NCBI GenBank assembly: GCA_947069175.1
Contig: CAMTDV010000017.1
Location: 50,911,137 to 50,975,136, forward strand
DNA: 64,000 nt
From: Scalesia atractyloides
Taxonomy: Eukaryota; Streptophyta; Magnoliopsida; Asterales; Asteraceae
Reading direction: 5' to 3'
Made by a program: the position numbers and the translations under genes. Positions 34,564 through 47,003 of this stretch are shown here, in pieces (within the stretch, counting starts at the first letter, position 1; the number at the start of each line of letters is the position of its first letter). The notes beneath the pieces were generated by a model. That model saw only the letters and a list, made by a program, of their open reading frames with translations. It did not search any database and had not been told where the DNA came from.

Positions 34564-37540
34564 ATGTCTCAAAACACACAGGATGCCAACTCTGGATCCT
34601 TATTCAAACCACCGATGCTCAAAAGAAATGAATATTTCATTTGGCAACGACGAATGGGTCATATCCTTGCTCAGCAAAACACCGATTGCTAGAGATCTGT
34701 TGCTTTTGGACCTCACGTTCTAATGGTTCCAAGCACAGAGGATCCAACTAAACAAGTGCCAAAAAATCCTGAAGACTTTTCGGAGCAGGATTTCCAGAAA
34801 ATTGAATTGGATGCTAAGGCATTTAGCATAGTTGCTTCGGCCTTACCCAATGAGACTTATGCTGGTCTACTCCATTGCAATAGTGCAAAGCAATTCGGTG
34901 GGACTGAGGAAGTGATTGAAAGTAACAGAGAAGTTCTAAATCAGCAGTATGAAACGTTTTGTCACTTGAAAGGAGAGTCTCTAACACAATAGTTCGAACG
35001 TTACAGCTGTCTCATCAGTGAACTAGACTGGTTAACGTGGTTTTTCCTAATTCGACTGTCAATAGTCGTTTCCTTAGATCGTTGCCAGATAAGTGGGAGA
35101 CTGTAGCTTATGTAACACGAAAGTCTGTTGGGTGTAAAGAAATGTCATTGACACAACTTCATGGGATACTCCTCACTTATGAGAGAGAGTTAAACCAGAA
35201 CAGGAAGTTGCAAGATTCTGGAAAAATGATTGATGATTACTCATTGGGTAATACAGCTCTTTTTGGCCAAGAAGAGGGATCTGGCAGCAGTAAGGACCAA
35301 AGTTATGATCACTATATAGATATTACTTCTGGTGGGAACTTTGGATCTGAAACATATGCACCCAACTATGCTTTCACTGCTAGTGGGGATAGCCAAACCT
35401 CTGATAATCTATCCTTTGAGCTGAATGACTTTCAACATTTTGAACCTTCTGATCTTGAAGAAATGGATATTTTGCACCAACTGCCCTATTAAGTGTTAGG
35501 GCTAGTAAATTCTATAAGAGAACTGGTAGGAAATTCCCAGGATTGCATGGGGGTTTGAAGGTTGGGCTGGATAAATCAAAACTAAAGTGTTATAGGTGTA
35601 ATAGGTTAGGACACTTTGCCAGAGAATGCAGGGTTCACAATTCTGGACCAATAGTGACTCATATTGGCCCTAGACCTCAGCACACACAAAACACTGTTCA
35701 TTATTCCCAATATACCCCTGCTCAACATGTTTAAAACACTGCCCACTTTGCACATCCTGCTACTACTGTTCCAGTGCATTATGTTCAATCCACTGCTCCA
35801 CAAATTCAATATGTTCAGGCACCATCACATCCTCAAGTGCATGTACAACAAGCACGTATTGTCACACAACCTGCTCAAACCACTGTTAGTCTAGCAGAGG
35901 TTGGTCAACAGAGTTTTTTCACACAAAGTTATGTTGACTGGAGTAGCTTGCCTGAGGATTTGACTGATGTGAACTTTGCTTTAATGGCCAAAAATGATGT
36001 TGAACAAGAATTTTGTTTAATGGCCTTAGAGACAATTGCTAAAGGTGTTGAATCTGTGGAGTTAGTGTCAAAAACTGATGAAGTTCAAGTTTGTGATGAA
36101 ACAGTGGTTTCAAGTGAAGAAAAGAAAAATGCTGCTGATAAGGAAAAGAACTCTCCTGCTGACCCATGGAATGTTGATGTGTGTGAAGATGAGTGTGATT
36201 GTACTCTCATGGCTGCTACAAAGGTATCACCTCAGATCCTTAAAGATCTATGTTCTGACAAATGCATCATTGCTTTTGCAAACATTAAATAGGTGAATGA
36301 AAACCTGAGGAACAAAATTTTAGAAGATGAACTTAATTTTGAAAAACTGATTAAAGAGTTAAAATCAAAGTTAAGTGAAAAAGATTCTGAAATGAGTAGC
36401 CTGAGACATGAATCAAGCATAACCAAGAACCAACTCCAAACTATGGTAGAAAAATACCAAGTATGTAAAAAGGAGTTGGAAGAAACCCAAATCACTTGTG
36501 AAAAATGGGTTGAGTCCTATAAAGGTTATGAGATTATGTTTGATGCTCAGATCAAGAGAAACATTAAGTTTGGTGTAGGTTTTAGAACCTATGACCAAAA
36601 TGAGAAAAATGTTGCTGAAATTGATTATGAGTTGGTTGAAATAGTCCCTACGAATTTGGCTGGTGAAGAAATAAAAATCACAGATAAAGCTGGAAACAAA
36701 ATTGTTTTAGAAAAATCAGAGGTTTCAACAAAAGATAAAGGGATTGAAAAATATCAGTTTAAACCAACCTGGTCAGATGAATGTGATATTTTAGAAAACT
36801 TTAAGCCAATGGACTTTACAATCTCTGATGGTATTATAGCCCCAAATGCACTGGTGATCCCTATCAAAAATGTACCAGCAGAGGTTACAACCACTACTGA
36901 TAAAAAGTATGATAGGAAAAGAAGAGTAAAGATTAAAAACTTGTTTTGTGAATTTTGTGAAAAAAGAAATCATGTGGCTGCAGATTGTTTTCTTTTAAAA
37001 GCCTATGACATTAACAAAACTTGTGTTATCAAAAATTCTTCAAGATGCACCATCTGCAACAAAACAATCACTTAACTCAAGAGTGTGCCTATCTCAAAAA
37101 CTATGAGCAAAAGGTAAAAGAGATCAAGGCAAAAGCACTAGAAAGAGAAGGTTCAAGTTTTGCTGGAAATAAATCTAAGCAGAGTTTTGAACCAACTGAA
37201 ACATCTGTTACAAAAGCTTTAAACAAAACCTCTGTTCCTAGAGAGGTGCAAGTGACAGATGCCCCACTATCAAATTTATTCCACGAGGGTATGGCCAACC
37301 AGCCTATAAAAGGGTTCCTCTTACTTATGAAGGATACAAAAAGCCTTCAAAGCAAAGAGTGAATAAGCATCCCCATGGATACAATCATCTGATAGGAAAT
37401 GGTCAAGAGCAGATGTTACGAGAAAATATCCAAACCACTGACCATTGTCCTAGACTTGAGGCTGGACCATCTGTGACCCCATCCAAAGCCATTTTGGCTT
37501 TGGAGACCTATCTTAACTGATCTATTTACCTGATGTGCAG
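34564..37540 (+). pseudogene. E3 gag with three zinc knuckles
   Basis: Start ATG at 34564 (MSQNTQDAN). The capsid-like part (to about 35210) has in-frame stops near 34690 and 34990. CCHC knuckle 1, CYRCNRLGHFAREC, is at 35588-35629. Acidic and coiled-coil-like sequence (36293-36500) follows. Knuckle 2, CEFCEKRNHVAADC, is at 36947-36988, and a third CCHC starts at 37046 but crosses a frameshift before its last Cys near 37087. Gag is larger than the usual copia gag, as in Sireviruses. Extra knuckles could widen RNA contact, which is inference. Confidence 0.8.
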
Positions 37541-37975
37541 GGAAGCTCTACTTGCCTTGATAGCTTATGGTATGTAGATAGTGGAGGTTCCAGGCACATG
37601 ACAGGATGTAGAGCCCTTCTCAAGGACTTCATAGCTCAAGGGGGGGGGGGGTGATATATCTTTCGGTAATAACTCAAAGGGAAATGTTTTAGGGTCTGGG
37701 TCGGTTCTGGCTGGTAAACTCAAGTTTGAAAATGTTAATTTAATTGACAATTTGAAATTTAACCCGCTGAGTGTCTCACAAATGAGTGGCAGAGGGTATG
37801 GATCCTTCTTCACTAAGAGAACTTGTCAAATTGTGGGACCAAGGTTGTTAAAAAGATTGATCAAATCATTGCTGAGAGCAAAGCACAACTCACTGCACAC
37901 AGAAGTGGGAATGTGTATGTGGTAGATATGCTTAAAGATAATCCTATGTCTGGAACATGCTTATTCTGAGTTGCT
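37541..37975 (+). pseudogene. E3 protease
   Basis: Motif WYVDSGGSRHMTG (catalytic Asp at 37577-37579), then GDISFGNNSKGN after a run of 12 G at 37640-37651. The homopolymer puts the two halves of the domain in different frames. The FNPLSVSQM region follows before the pre-integrase part. It would mature Gag-Pol. Confidence 0.75.
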
Positions 37976-38720
37976 TCTAGCAAAGAGACTGAGTTATGGC
38001 ATCGAAGACTTGGACACACAAATCTTAAAACTATCACCTCACTCTCAAAACAAAGTCTTGTAAGAGGTTTGCCTCACAAGCAATTTTCCTGTGAAGAACA
38101 TTGTGTTTCCTGCTTAAAAGGAAAACAACATAAAAGTTCTTTCAAATCAATTGAAGAGTCCAAAACAAGCCAGTGTTTACAATTGCTTCACATGGACTTG
38201 TTTGGCCCAGTGCAAATCATGAGCTTAAAACACAAAAGGTATTGCCTAGTGATAGTTGATGATTTCTCTAGGTTTACATGGTCCTTCTTTCTCCACTCTA
38301 AGGATGAAACTTCAGTCATTTTGCAAAACTTTGTTAAACAAGTAGAAAAGCAATTTGATATTCCAGTAAAAATCTTTAGGAGTGACAATGGAACAGATTT
38401 TAAAAATAGGGAGTTGGATGCTTTTTGTGAGTTAAAAGGAATTGTTAGACAATATAGCATTCCAAGAACCCAGAGCAAAATGGGGTGGTTGAAAGGAAAA
38501 ATAGAACTTTAATTGAATCAGCAAGAACTATGCTTGCAGACTCTGGTTTACCCTTGTCTTTCTGGGCAGAGGCTGTAAACACTGCCTACTATGTCCAAAA
38601 CAGAGTTTTGATTAACCACAGGCATCATAAGACTGCCTATGAGATTTTGAATAAAATCAAACCTCTCATTTCCTATTTTAAAGTTTTTGGCTGTCCATGC
38701 TTCATTTTGAACTTAAAAGA
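37976..38720 (+). pseudogene. E3 integrase, part before the E4 insertion
   Basis: Zinc-binding HHCC (HRRLGH near 38000, CVSCLKGKQ near 38106), then MDLFGP (first Asp), FRSDNGTDF (second Asp, near 38370) and VERKNRTL (Glu, near 38490 after a frameshift). The reading is cut at 38720 after GCPCFILNLKD by E4 and resumes at 53453 with KFAAKTDCRYFLGYST in another frame. It would insert the element DNA. Confidence 0.85.
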
Positions 38721-39120
38721 TGTTAGTACAGTCTGTCTATGTCTTAGTCTTATATCGAGTCTGTATAGTATAGAGCTGGATAGGCTAGGTATATGAAGTA
38801 TTTATGTAGTGTTGTAACAAGTTCGCCCATAAACTTCATGTATAGCCAAGTTCGGCCGAACTTGCTAAGGCAAGTTTGGGCGAACTTGAGTCTCCCAAGG
38901 GCGAACTTTCATGTCTATAAATACCTAGCTTGTAATCCTCATTTGTAACTTTGGCATTTTGGAGGCGAAGCTCTGTCAGTTTGTACTCTTGACGTTTGAT
39001 CAATAAAACTGATGATAACTGATTAATTCTTGTCTATTGGTAAACACGACGTAATATTTCCGCTATTATGGACGTTAGATATCAAATTTAGGTTCCTTAG
39101 CATCAACGATCGGTCCTACA
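38721..39120 (+). repeat. 5' LTR of E4
   Basis: 400 bp, TGTTAGTACAG to GGTCCTACA. It contains CAAGTTCGGCCGAACTTG and three weaker copies upstream of the TATA box TATAAAT (38916-38922). Confidence 0.93.
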
Positions 39121-39122
39121 AG

Positions 39123-39134
39123 TGGTATCAGAGC
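39123..39134 (+). promoter_or_regulatory. Primer-binding site of E4
   Basis: TGGTATCAGAGC two bases after the 5' LTR; initiator Met tRNA type. Confidence 0.9.
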
Positions 39135-39359
39135 TAGAACAGCCTGATTTGATAGTATCAAGACAAGAACACTTCTATTTCATCTCCATTCTTCTATTTT
39201 TCTTAACTTTTTCATCAAAAATGAAGAATTCACGGTCAAAATCTTTTCAATTTTGAATATATCATGTAAAATACAACAAAGATAAACCCTTGAAAGATTG
39301 GAGACCAAATCAATCGAATTGATGTCAAAATTTTGAAAAAACCATGTTTTCCAAAATCA

Positions 39360-39800
39360 TGTTCATCGAACTTGTTAGCCAAGTTCAGCCGAACTTGTGC
39401 TAAAAACTCACTTTTTCAGTGATTTTTTACCAAGTTCGCTCGAACTTGTGGTGTTTTCAAGAAAATTTGCCAAGTTCGCTCGAACTTGAGTGCTTTTTTG
39501 AAGAAAATTGGTTAAGTTCGCTTGAAGTTGCTAGAGTTTTATTGAATCTTTATCAAGTTCGACCGAACTTGATAAATTTCAAAGATTTTTAGCTAAGTTC
39601 GCCCGAACTTGCTAGTTTCTCAACAAAGTCATTTGCTAAGTTCGCTCGAACTTACAAAATCTTTACAAATCAACAAGTTCGATCGAGGTTGTTAAAAGGA
39701 AAAATTTTCAAAACACAAATCACAAGTTCGACCGAACTTGTGATCAAAACTGAGAATTCTTCATTTCCACTACAAGTTCGACCGAACTTTTAGTTGAACT
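39360..39800 (+). repeat. Palindrome array in the E4 leader
   Basis: About ten copies of AAGTTCGNNCGAACTT, mostly intact, 35-60 bp apart, between the primer site and gag. The two centre bases vary (CT, AC, CC, AT). Related copies lie in the LTRs and in the spacer at 48430-49240. Confidence 0.9.
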
Positions 39801-39853
39801 AATATTTTCAAAAGTTTTTCAGTATTTTCAATGTACACGTCTCGTTATTCACA

Positions 39854-42800
39854 ATGGATGATATTTAAAGAGCTTTCATGTCTGGAGCTACTTCGTCAAA
39901 TGCCAACGTGATCCATCAAGTCAATCTTGATAACGAGATGGGCACGACTGTTAAACCGCCCAAGCTAATGAGCATGGACGAGTATGAAGCATGGAAAGAG
40001 AAATTTACATATTGGGTTCAAGCCATGCACTTTGCAGGCTGGGTGTCGATTGAAAGAGGTTACACTGTTCCGGTGGATTAACACCAGCAAGTTCTGGAAA
40101 AGTACAAGTACACGACTGTACAGAAAGACGAATACATTGCTGAGAAAAAGATGATCAGTCTTATCCAACAATCCGTCAAAGAAGATATTCTCGTCTTGCT
40201 ACCGGAATACGCAACAGCAAGAGATCTCTGGCTTTCTCTTCAGAAGAAGTATCAAGGAAGCGTGGAGATGATCAAGAGCAAGAAAGCCCTCATTATGAAA
40301 GCGTTTGATATCTTCAACATGCTGAAGGGTGAGACCATGAAGCAGATGATTGAACGCTTCTGTCATCTTAAAGTCCAAATGCGAAGACACGGTCTCGAGA
40401 AGACAGAACAAGAGTACAACGACAAGCTTGCTGACGCTCTACCTGATGGAGAGTGGACTACTTATCTAATGGTTCTGAAGGAAGGCGATAAATGGGGAAT
40501 TCTTCAAGCTGTCAACATTTATCTATAAACTCGAAGGCCATGAAATGGAACTCTTGAAGATTGCAAAGTCAAAGAATGCTAATGTTGTTCAAGACGTTGG
40601 GTTGTACTACAAGAGTGGAATGCAAGATAACATTTCAAGTCCAAAGATTCAGACAACATTCAATGCGAGTTTAAATTCTTCGAACAATTCGTAGCAGAAT
40701 CAGAATCAGTCATATCCTCAATATGATCAAAGTCCACAGCCTTCATTCTCAAGTACTGGTTCAAATTTATCTTATAAAAGTCAAGCAAATCAGAATCAAC
40801 AAACAAATTCTGATTCGAATGTATACAAGTGCAACATCGCAGTGAATTTGAACAATGTTGTTTCGGAACAAGTCGCTAAACAGCATATGTCGCTTCTTGC
40901 AACTGTTCTAGAGTCATACGAAAGTCTTGTAGCCGGAAAAATTGGAAATCCCAAAATGACGGCATAAGATTATGACCAAGTGGATGAAGAAGAACTCGAG
41001 CTCATGGATATACAGTGGTGTTTAGCATCTATCATTCGAAGAGTCACAAAGTTCGTTGCTCTCACTGGCCGAAATATCGGAAACTCAAGCAACAAACTAG
41101 GTTTTGACAAGACGAAAGTGACGTGCTTCAGATGTCGCCAAAAGGGACATTTTAAGAGAGAGTGTAAAAATCCTGAAGCAACGGGAAATCAAAGTCCATT
41201 CGGAGGAGGCAATGAGTATTACAAGAAGTCACTTCAGTACAAGCCTTTCCCGAAGAAGACTCAGGTTGAAATTCAAGAGAAACCGAATAGCAGTAACACT
41301 GAGAAAGCTATGGTTGCATCAAACGAAGATGACGGTTTCGACTGGAATTCTTATATTGGTAAGAAGACCGGATTTGCATTAATGGCTGAAATTGTTGAAG
41401 ATACTTCTGCAGAAGAAGCAGCGGCTTTGGAGAATATTCTGCTGGAACAATAGCTGCAACAACAACGTGAAGAAGAGGAGTATATCCACTTGCAGAAGCA
41501 AGGAATTTTATCTCCTAATTCGTGTGATAATTTTGCAGGTCATTTTGATGGAAGTTCTCAGGAACAAGTTCCCGAGAAGAAATCAACTGATGAAGTAGTC
41601 ATTGATGTTACTCAAGAAGTGAATACTGAAAACCTCAAGGACATTGCTGACAAAGCTTTAATGGCAAATCTAACCAAGGTAGGTCCAGAGGTAAATGAAG
41701 TTGTCAAAGTACAAGTTATAGAGGTTGAGAAACCTTGTACAAAATGTATCGAACCATGTTCTGAGTGTGCCGAAAAATCATAGATCATCGCTGAAAACAA
41801 TGTGCATAATGAACTTTTAAAATATGATTATCGCACAATGAAGGAAGCGTATGATAAAATGAAAAATGATTATGGAAGGCTTGATAGAAATAACATCGAA
41901 CAACATGATACAATAAGGATGTTAAAAGGAACAATAGTGGATTAGCAAAAAGCGATTAATATCTATATTAACACCATTGCTGAAACTAAGCAACAACTCC
42001 AGGACATGACAATTGAAACAGAGCGTGTTCAACAACTTTTGAGAAGTTACACCTGTAACGCATATGTCATTGATCACATCCTTCCGACAATTCCATCGGA
42101 AGAGAAACCTAAAAAGAAAATTGGTAAAGAATACAACAATGTTCCTCCACCCTATGCGAGAAGTATTGTCGCAAATCCGCTGATGGTATGGATAAGGCAC
42201 TCAATATTGAGTTGTTATCTGAAAAGAAAACTGAGTTGCCAGAGAACATTGATGTAATCTATACTACGACAAATGATGACAATGTTGTGGTTAAAAAGGT
42301 TGTTGAAAATGTTTTGAACAATTCTGATGAAGGCAGCTTTAAAAGCGCCAACTCGAGTTCAAAGAATTCTGATTCACAGTCCGAAGATGACGATACATCA
42401 TCGGAGAATGATCTATGTGATGATCCTAATGTTGTCATGTACAAGATTAAGGAATCTGATAGATTATACTTTGATGACAGTTTTCCGATTCAGAACGTGA
42501 AGGAAGAATTGTTAGACAAATTCTTTAAACTCGTGGAAGTCACATCAGATGATCTGGAGATCAATGAAAAGAAATTTTATTCCAAACCTAAAAGAAATAA
42601 CTACCGAAAGAATGGTGGTGATCATCCGGAAAATCGGAGAGCTGGGTTGGGATTAGAGGAATCAGATGAACCTAAAAAGAAAGTGTCACCATTTCATGAA
42701 TACAAGAATAAAAACATCAATTTTGTATATGGGACGAACACGGTTCATGAGGAAAGTATGATCGGGAAACAATCAAACGATGATTTCAAGATACAGAAAG

Positions 42801-43480
42801 AACTTCGAGATAAAGCCAAAATTGCAAGTGGTGCCAAAACAAGTGGTGTAAAACCCACAAAAGGACATCCACATGATTCTCGGACTTGTTTCAAGTGCAA
42901 CGAAATTTAGTCATATTGCACGTTACTGTCTGAAATCAAAGCCGACTTATCTTCGAAGGAAAGAAAGTCCAAATGTTGTGAAACCAAAGCAACCAGTGTT
43001 TGTAAAACCTGTAAAGATTTTGAAAAGAAATGAATCAAAAACTGAAGTCAAACCTAAGTTTGAAAATTCCATTTTTGAAAAAGGTGAAACTTCAAAGGCT
43101 AATGAAAACCATTTTTACATCAAGAAGGCTAACATAAAATCTCAAGCCTGGATTGCAAAGAAACGGTCAGCAACATCTGAGATCACTAAGTCTGAGCTTG
43201 TTATGACTAGTGATAGCATGAAAGAATCAAAATCTGAAATCATAATTGAAACCACATCTGAAAATATCAAAACTACAAGTGGTAACAATTCAAAAGATAA
43301 AAAGACAGTAAAGTTTTCAAACATAAACATCATAGAAAATCCAGATGATGAATATGAATTTGATTATGCAGATGAGTATGGATTCGATTATGCTGATGAG
43401 TGTGAGTTTGATTTTGACGATGGTTATCCAGTTCAACCCAAGACCAAAAAGGCTTGGGTCTCGCTTTTTAAATAGATTGT
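39854..43480 (+). pseudogene. E4 gag with two zinc knuckles and an acidic tail
   Basis: A first ATG at 39854 is followed by a stop after four codons; the frame is open from the ATG at 39878 (MSGATSSNA). A capsid-like part (to about 40530) contains SMDEYEAWKEKFTYWVQAM. Knuckle 1, CFRCRQKGHFKREC, is at 41124-41165. Knuckle 2 starts at 42887 (CFKCNEI) and is shifted in frame before its His and last Cys. The C-terminus has repeated acidic FDYADE units (43352-43425). Stops near 40080, 40526, 40690, 41452, 41780 and 42908 break it into seven or more pieces. Unusually long for copia gag, but typical for this group. Confidence 0.85.
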
Positions 43481-43486
43481 TGAAAT

Positions 43487-45040
43487 GTGCAGGGGCTTCA
43501 GAGATCCGTACTTTCTAAGTGGATTTTGGATAGTGGAGCGTCCAGGCATATGACGGAAATGAAAGCGTTGCTATTCGAAGTAAAAGCTATCAATGGTGGA
43601 TATGTTGGATTTGCGGGTAACCCTGGTGGAAGGATAGTCGCCGAGGGAAAACTCTCCAATGGCATTGTTTCATTCGATCGCGTGAATTATATTGCAGAGT
43701 TGGAAAATAATCTTTTGAGCATATCGCAGATTTGTGACAAGAAGTTCACGGTGCATTTCAACGACAAAGAGTGTATTATCTTGAAGCCGGGATTCAAAAT
43801 ACCAGATGAGTGGATTCTGATGCGAGCACCACGTGAGAATGATTTATATGTTCTTGACATGGGCGTCGCTACCACTTCATCAAAATCAACACAATGTTTT
43901 GTGACAAAGGCTACTGAAAATGATTCTATTCTTTGGCATCGTAAAATGGGGCATATTCATTTGCGTAAAATGAATTACTTGGTTCATAATGATCTTGTAG
44001 ACGGTGTAAATCTTCGGAGTTTTCATATGTCTGATCACTGCTTAGAATGCAAAAAGGGAAAGCAGATCAAGAAATCTCATCCGAAGAAAATTCTAAACTC
44101 AATCAAGTTGCCATTAGGACGTCTCCCCATGGATTTATTTGGTCCTGTAAATGTTCGAAGCACCTCAGGAGACTTATATTGCTTGGTCGTGATAGATGAC
44201 TATTCGAGATATTCTTGGGTATTTTTTCAGGAATCAAAAGAAGAAACGTTCAAGAACTTGGTTATTCTATTCAAGAAACTCGAGAACCTTTATCATCTGT
44301 CGGTCAGACGCATTAGAAGTGACAATGGCACAAAGTTTAAGAATAACAAAATGAAGGAATTCTTCAACGTAAAAGGGGTTCTGCACGAGTTTAGTGCTCC
44401 CTATACTCCACAGCAAAACTGAGTAGCTGAACGGAAAAAACAGAACTTTGATTGAAACTGCGAGAACCATGCTTGCAGATTCTAAACTTCTACGCTAAAC
44501 AGAGTTCTCACTGTCAAACCAACAAAGAAAACATGTTTCGAGATGATAAACCGACGGAAGCCAAATTTGAAATTCTTAGAACCATTTGGTGCGCCATGCA
44601 CTGTAATCAATCAAGATGGCAAATTCGAAGCTAAATCTCTTGAGGGTTTCTTTGTCGGATATGCGAGTCCGTTAAGAAGAGTATAGGTTCCTTTGTTGAG
44701 AAAGGTTACTGAAGCACAACATGTGGATTGTTTCAACTATACGGATCCTATTCAAAGGAGAGGTGACGCCTGGCTATTTAACTATCAAGACCTTTGGAAG
44801 TCATTCGACTTGCCGGAAGAACCGTCTGACGAAGAAGTTGCAGCGTTACACTATCTTCACAGTCAGCAAATCAAGAACAAATCATTAGACCAGTTGTGAT
44901 TAATCAACCCACGTTGGATTCTTCATCTTCCAGAGCAGGTCCAAGCAATAGCAGTGGTGTTCAAGTTGAAAATACTTCTGAAACAGAAGTAACACCTGCT
45001 ACACCTCTAGAATGCTTCTAATGAACCAGAAAACACAACA
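43487..45040 (+). pseudogene. E4 protease and integrase
   Basis: Protease: WILDSGASRHMTE (Asp at 43529-43531) and VGFAGNPGG. Integrase: HHCC with WHRKMGH (near 43936) and CLECKKGKQ (near 44038), MDLFGPV (first Asp, near 44130), IRSDNGTKF (second Asp, near 44312), and AERK with the Glu (near 44426) after a TGA at 44420-44422. The frame 43487-44422 is a continuous 311-residue stretch; the rest is shifted. It would cleave the polyprotein and insert DNA. Confidence 0.88.
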
Positions 45041-47003
45041 GTGCCCAGTACGCCTCAGAATCAGAATTCTGATTCAGATGAAGCACCAACATTTGATGCT
45101 GATGATAAAACTTCATCGGATGAAGAAGTAGAGCAGATTTCTAACCTGTTGAATCAATCTGCTAGTCCGAGAAATCAGAACGAAGCTTCAACAAGTATTT
45201 CTAATGGTGATGTGAACAGTGATCTGATTGTTTCAAATAAGCAAAGCTCAGTTGATGTTCCAACAGAAGAAATGCCGCGATCATATTCGTACCATCCTTC
45301 AACGAATATTATAGGAGAACTACAAACTGGTGTGCGTACACGAAACCAAATCAACAAAGCACTTAGTTGTTTCTACACCCGAGTTGCACCAACTCAGAAT
45401 TACTGCTACTACTCATGTTTTATTTCTCAAATAGAGCCAAAGACAGTTAATGAGGCTCTGGCAGACGAGAATTGGGTGATAGCAATGCAAGAGGAACTTT
45501 TACAGTTCGAGAAGTTGGGTGTTTGGAAGCTTGTACACTTGCCGCCGAAGCAGAAAGCTATTGATACAAAGTGGGTCTTCAAGTGTAAAAGAGACGATCG
45601 GGGGGTTATAGTAAGAAACAAAGCTCGGCTGATTGTCAAGGGATTCCACCAGCAGGAAGGTATAGATTATACAGAGGTATACGCACCGGTTGCGCGATTA
45701 GAATCTATCCACATTTTCCTAGCGTTCGCAGCTTGGAAAGGATTTAAGGTGTATCAGTTGGATGTAAAATCTGCATTTCTCTACGGTAAACTTCGTGAAC
45801 AAGTGTATGTTGGCCAACCACCGGGGTTTGTCGATCCACTGAACAAGAACAAAGCATATCTCCGAAAAAGCCTTGTACGGTTTACACCGAGTCATGAGAG
45901 CTTGGTACGAGACGTTATCGCAACATCTCGTAGGAAATAGTTTTACACGAGGCACAGTGGATATCACTTTTTTACCAGAGAAGTTGGATCGCATCTAATA
46001 ATAGCATAAATATATGTGGACGACATCATTTTCGGTTCTACGGATGACAGTCTGTGCAAAGAGTTCGAAAAGATCATGAAGAAGAAATTTGAGATGTCCT
46101 CGATGGGGGAAATGAAGTTCTTTTAGGTCTTCAAGTGGATCAGCTTCCAGACGGGATATTCATTCATCAGACTAAGTATATGCACGACATTCTAAAAAAG
46201 TTTGAAATGGATTCTTCGAAGCCGCTTTCGACATCGTTGGCACTGAACCATGGGATTTGCGTAGACGAGACGGGAACGAAAGTTGATGAAACACTGTATC
46301 GATCGATAGTAGGTTCATTGATGTATCTAACGGTATCACGCCCGGACATCATGTATCCTACATGCTTATGTGCGAGAAAGCAGTCAAGTCCTCGAATGTC
46401 ACACTTGCAGATAGTCAAGAGAATCTTCCGTTACTTGAAAGGTTGCCCAAGCACCAGCCCGTGGTACCCCAAGAATGACAATTTTGATCTCACTTGATAC
46501 GCTGACTCGGACTTCAGAGTGGAAAAACTGAACTCGAAATCTACATCTGCAGGATGCCAGTTCTTTGTCACACGTTTGGTAACGTGGCAGTGTAAGAAAC
46601 AGACCACGGTCTCTCTCTCAACCTGTGAAGCGGAATACATTTCTGCTTCCAGTTGTTGCTCTCAAATCCTCTGGATTCAGCAACAGATGAGGGATTATGG
46701 TCTGCAGTTTCTTGACATGCCTTTATTTGTAGATAATAAAGCAGCCATCGATATAACTAAAAATCCGGTTCATCACTCACGTACAAAACACATTGAAATT
46801 TGATACCATTTCATTAGTGATTGCTACGAAAAGAAATTGGTTCGAATAAAAAAAATTCACACCGACGAACAAAGGGCTGATTTTTATACCAAAGCATTTC
46901 CATTAACAAGATTTAAATATCTAATGCGGCTTAACGGTATTAAAAATTTGCTTACAGGTGCGGGAGCTGAGGTTGAATACGGATCAGATGACGAATTCAC
47001 GTA
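45041..47003 (+). pseudogene. E4 reverse transcriptase and RNase H
   Basis: A Ser/Asn-rich linker, then RT: WVIAMQEELLQFEKLGVW, KARLIVKGFHQQEGIDYTE and YQLDVKSAFLYG (first Asp). The frame breaks at about 45870 and 45938. The YVDDIIFGST active site is at about 46011-46040 in another frame. The 46135-46497 part holds the connection (SRPDIMYPTCLCAR), and RNase H follows with TTVSLSTCEAEYISAS and DNKAAIDITKNPVHHSRT (46519-46803). The last part to 47003 carries RADFYTKAF. Five or more lesions. Confidence 0.88.

Noticed and set aside
39360..39800. CRISPR-like array
   Set aside because: Repeats are palindromic but unevenly spaced, the intervals are not spacer-like in length, no cas genes are present and the context is a plant retrotransposon.
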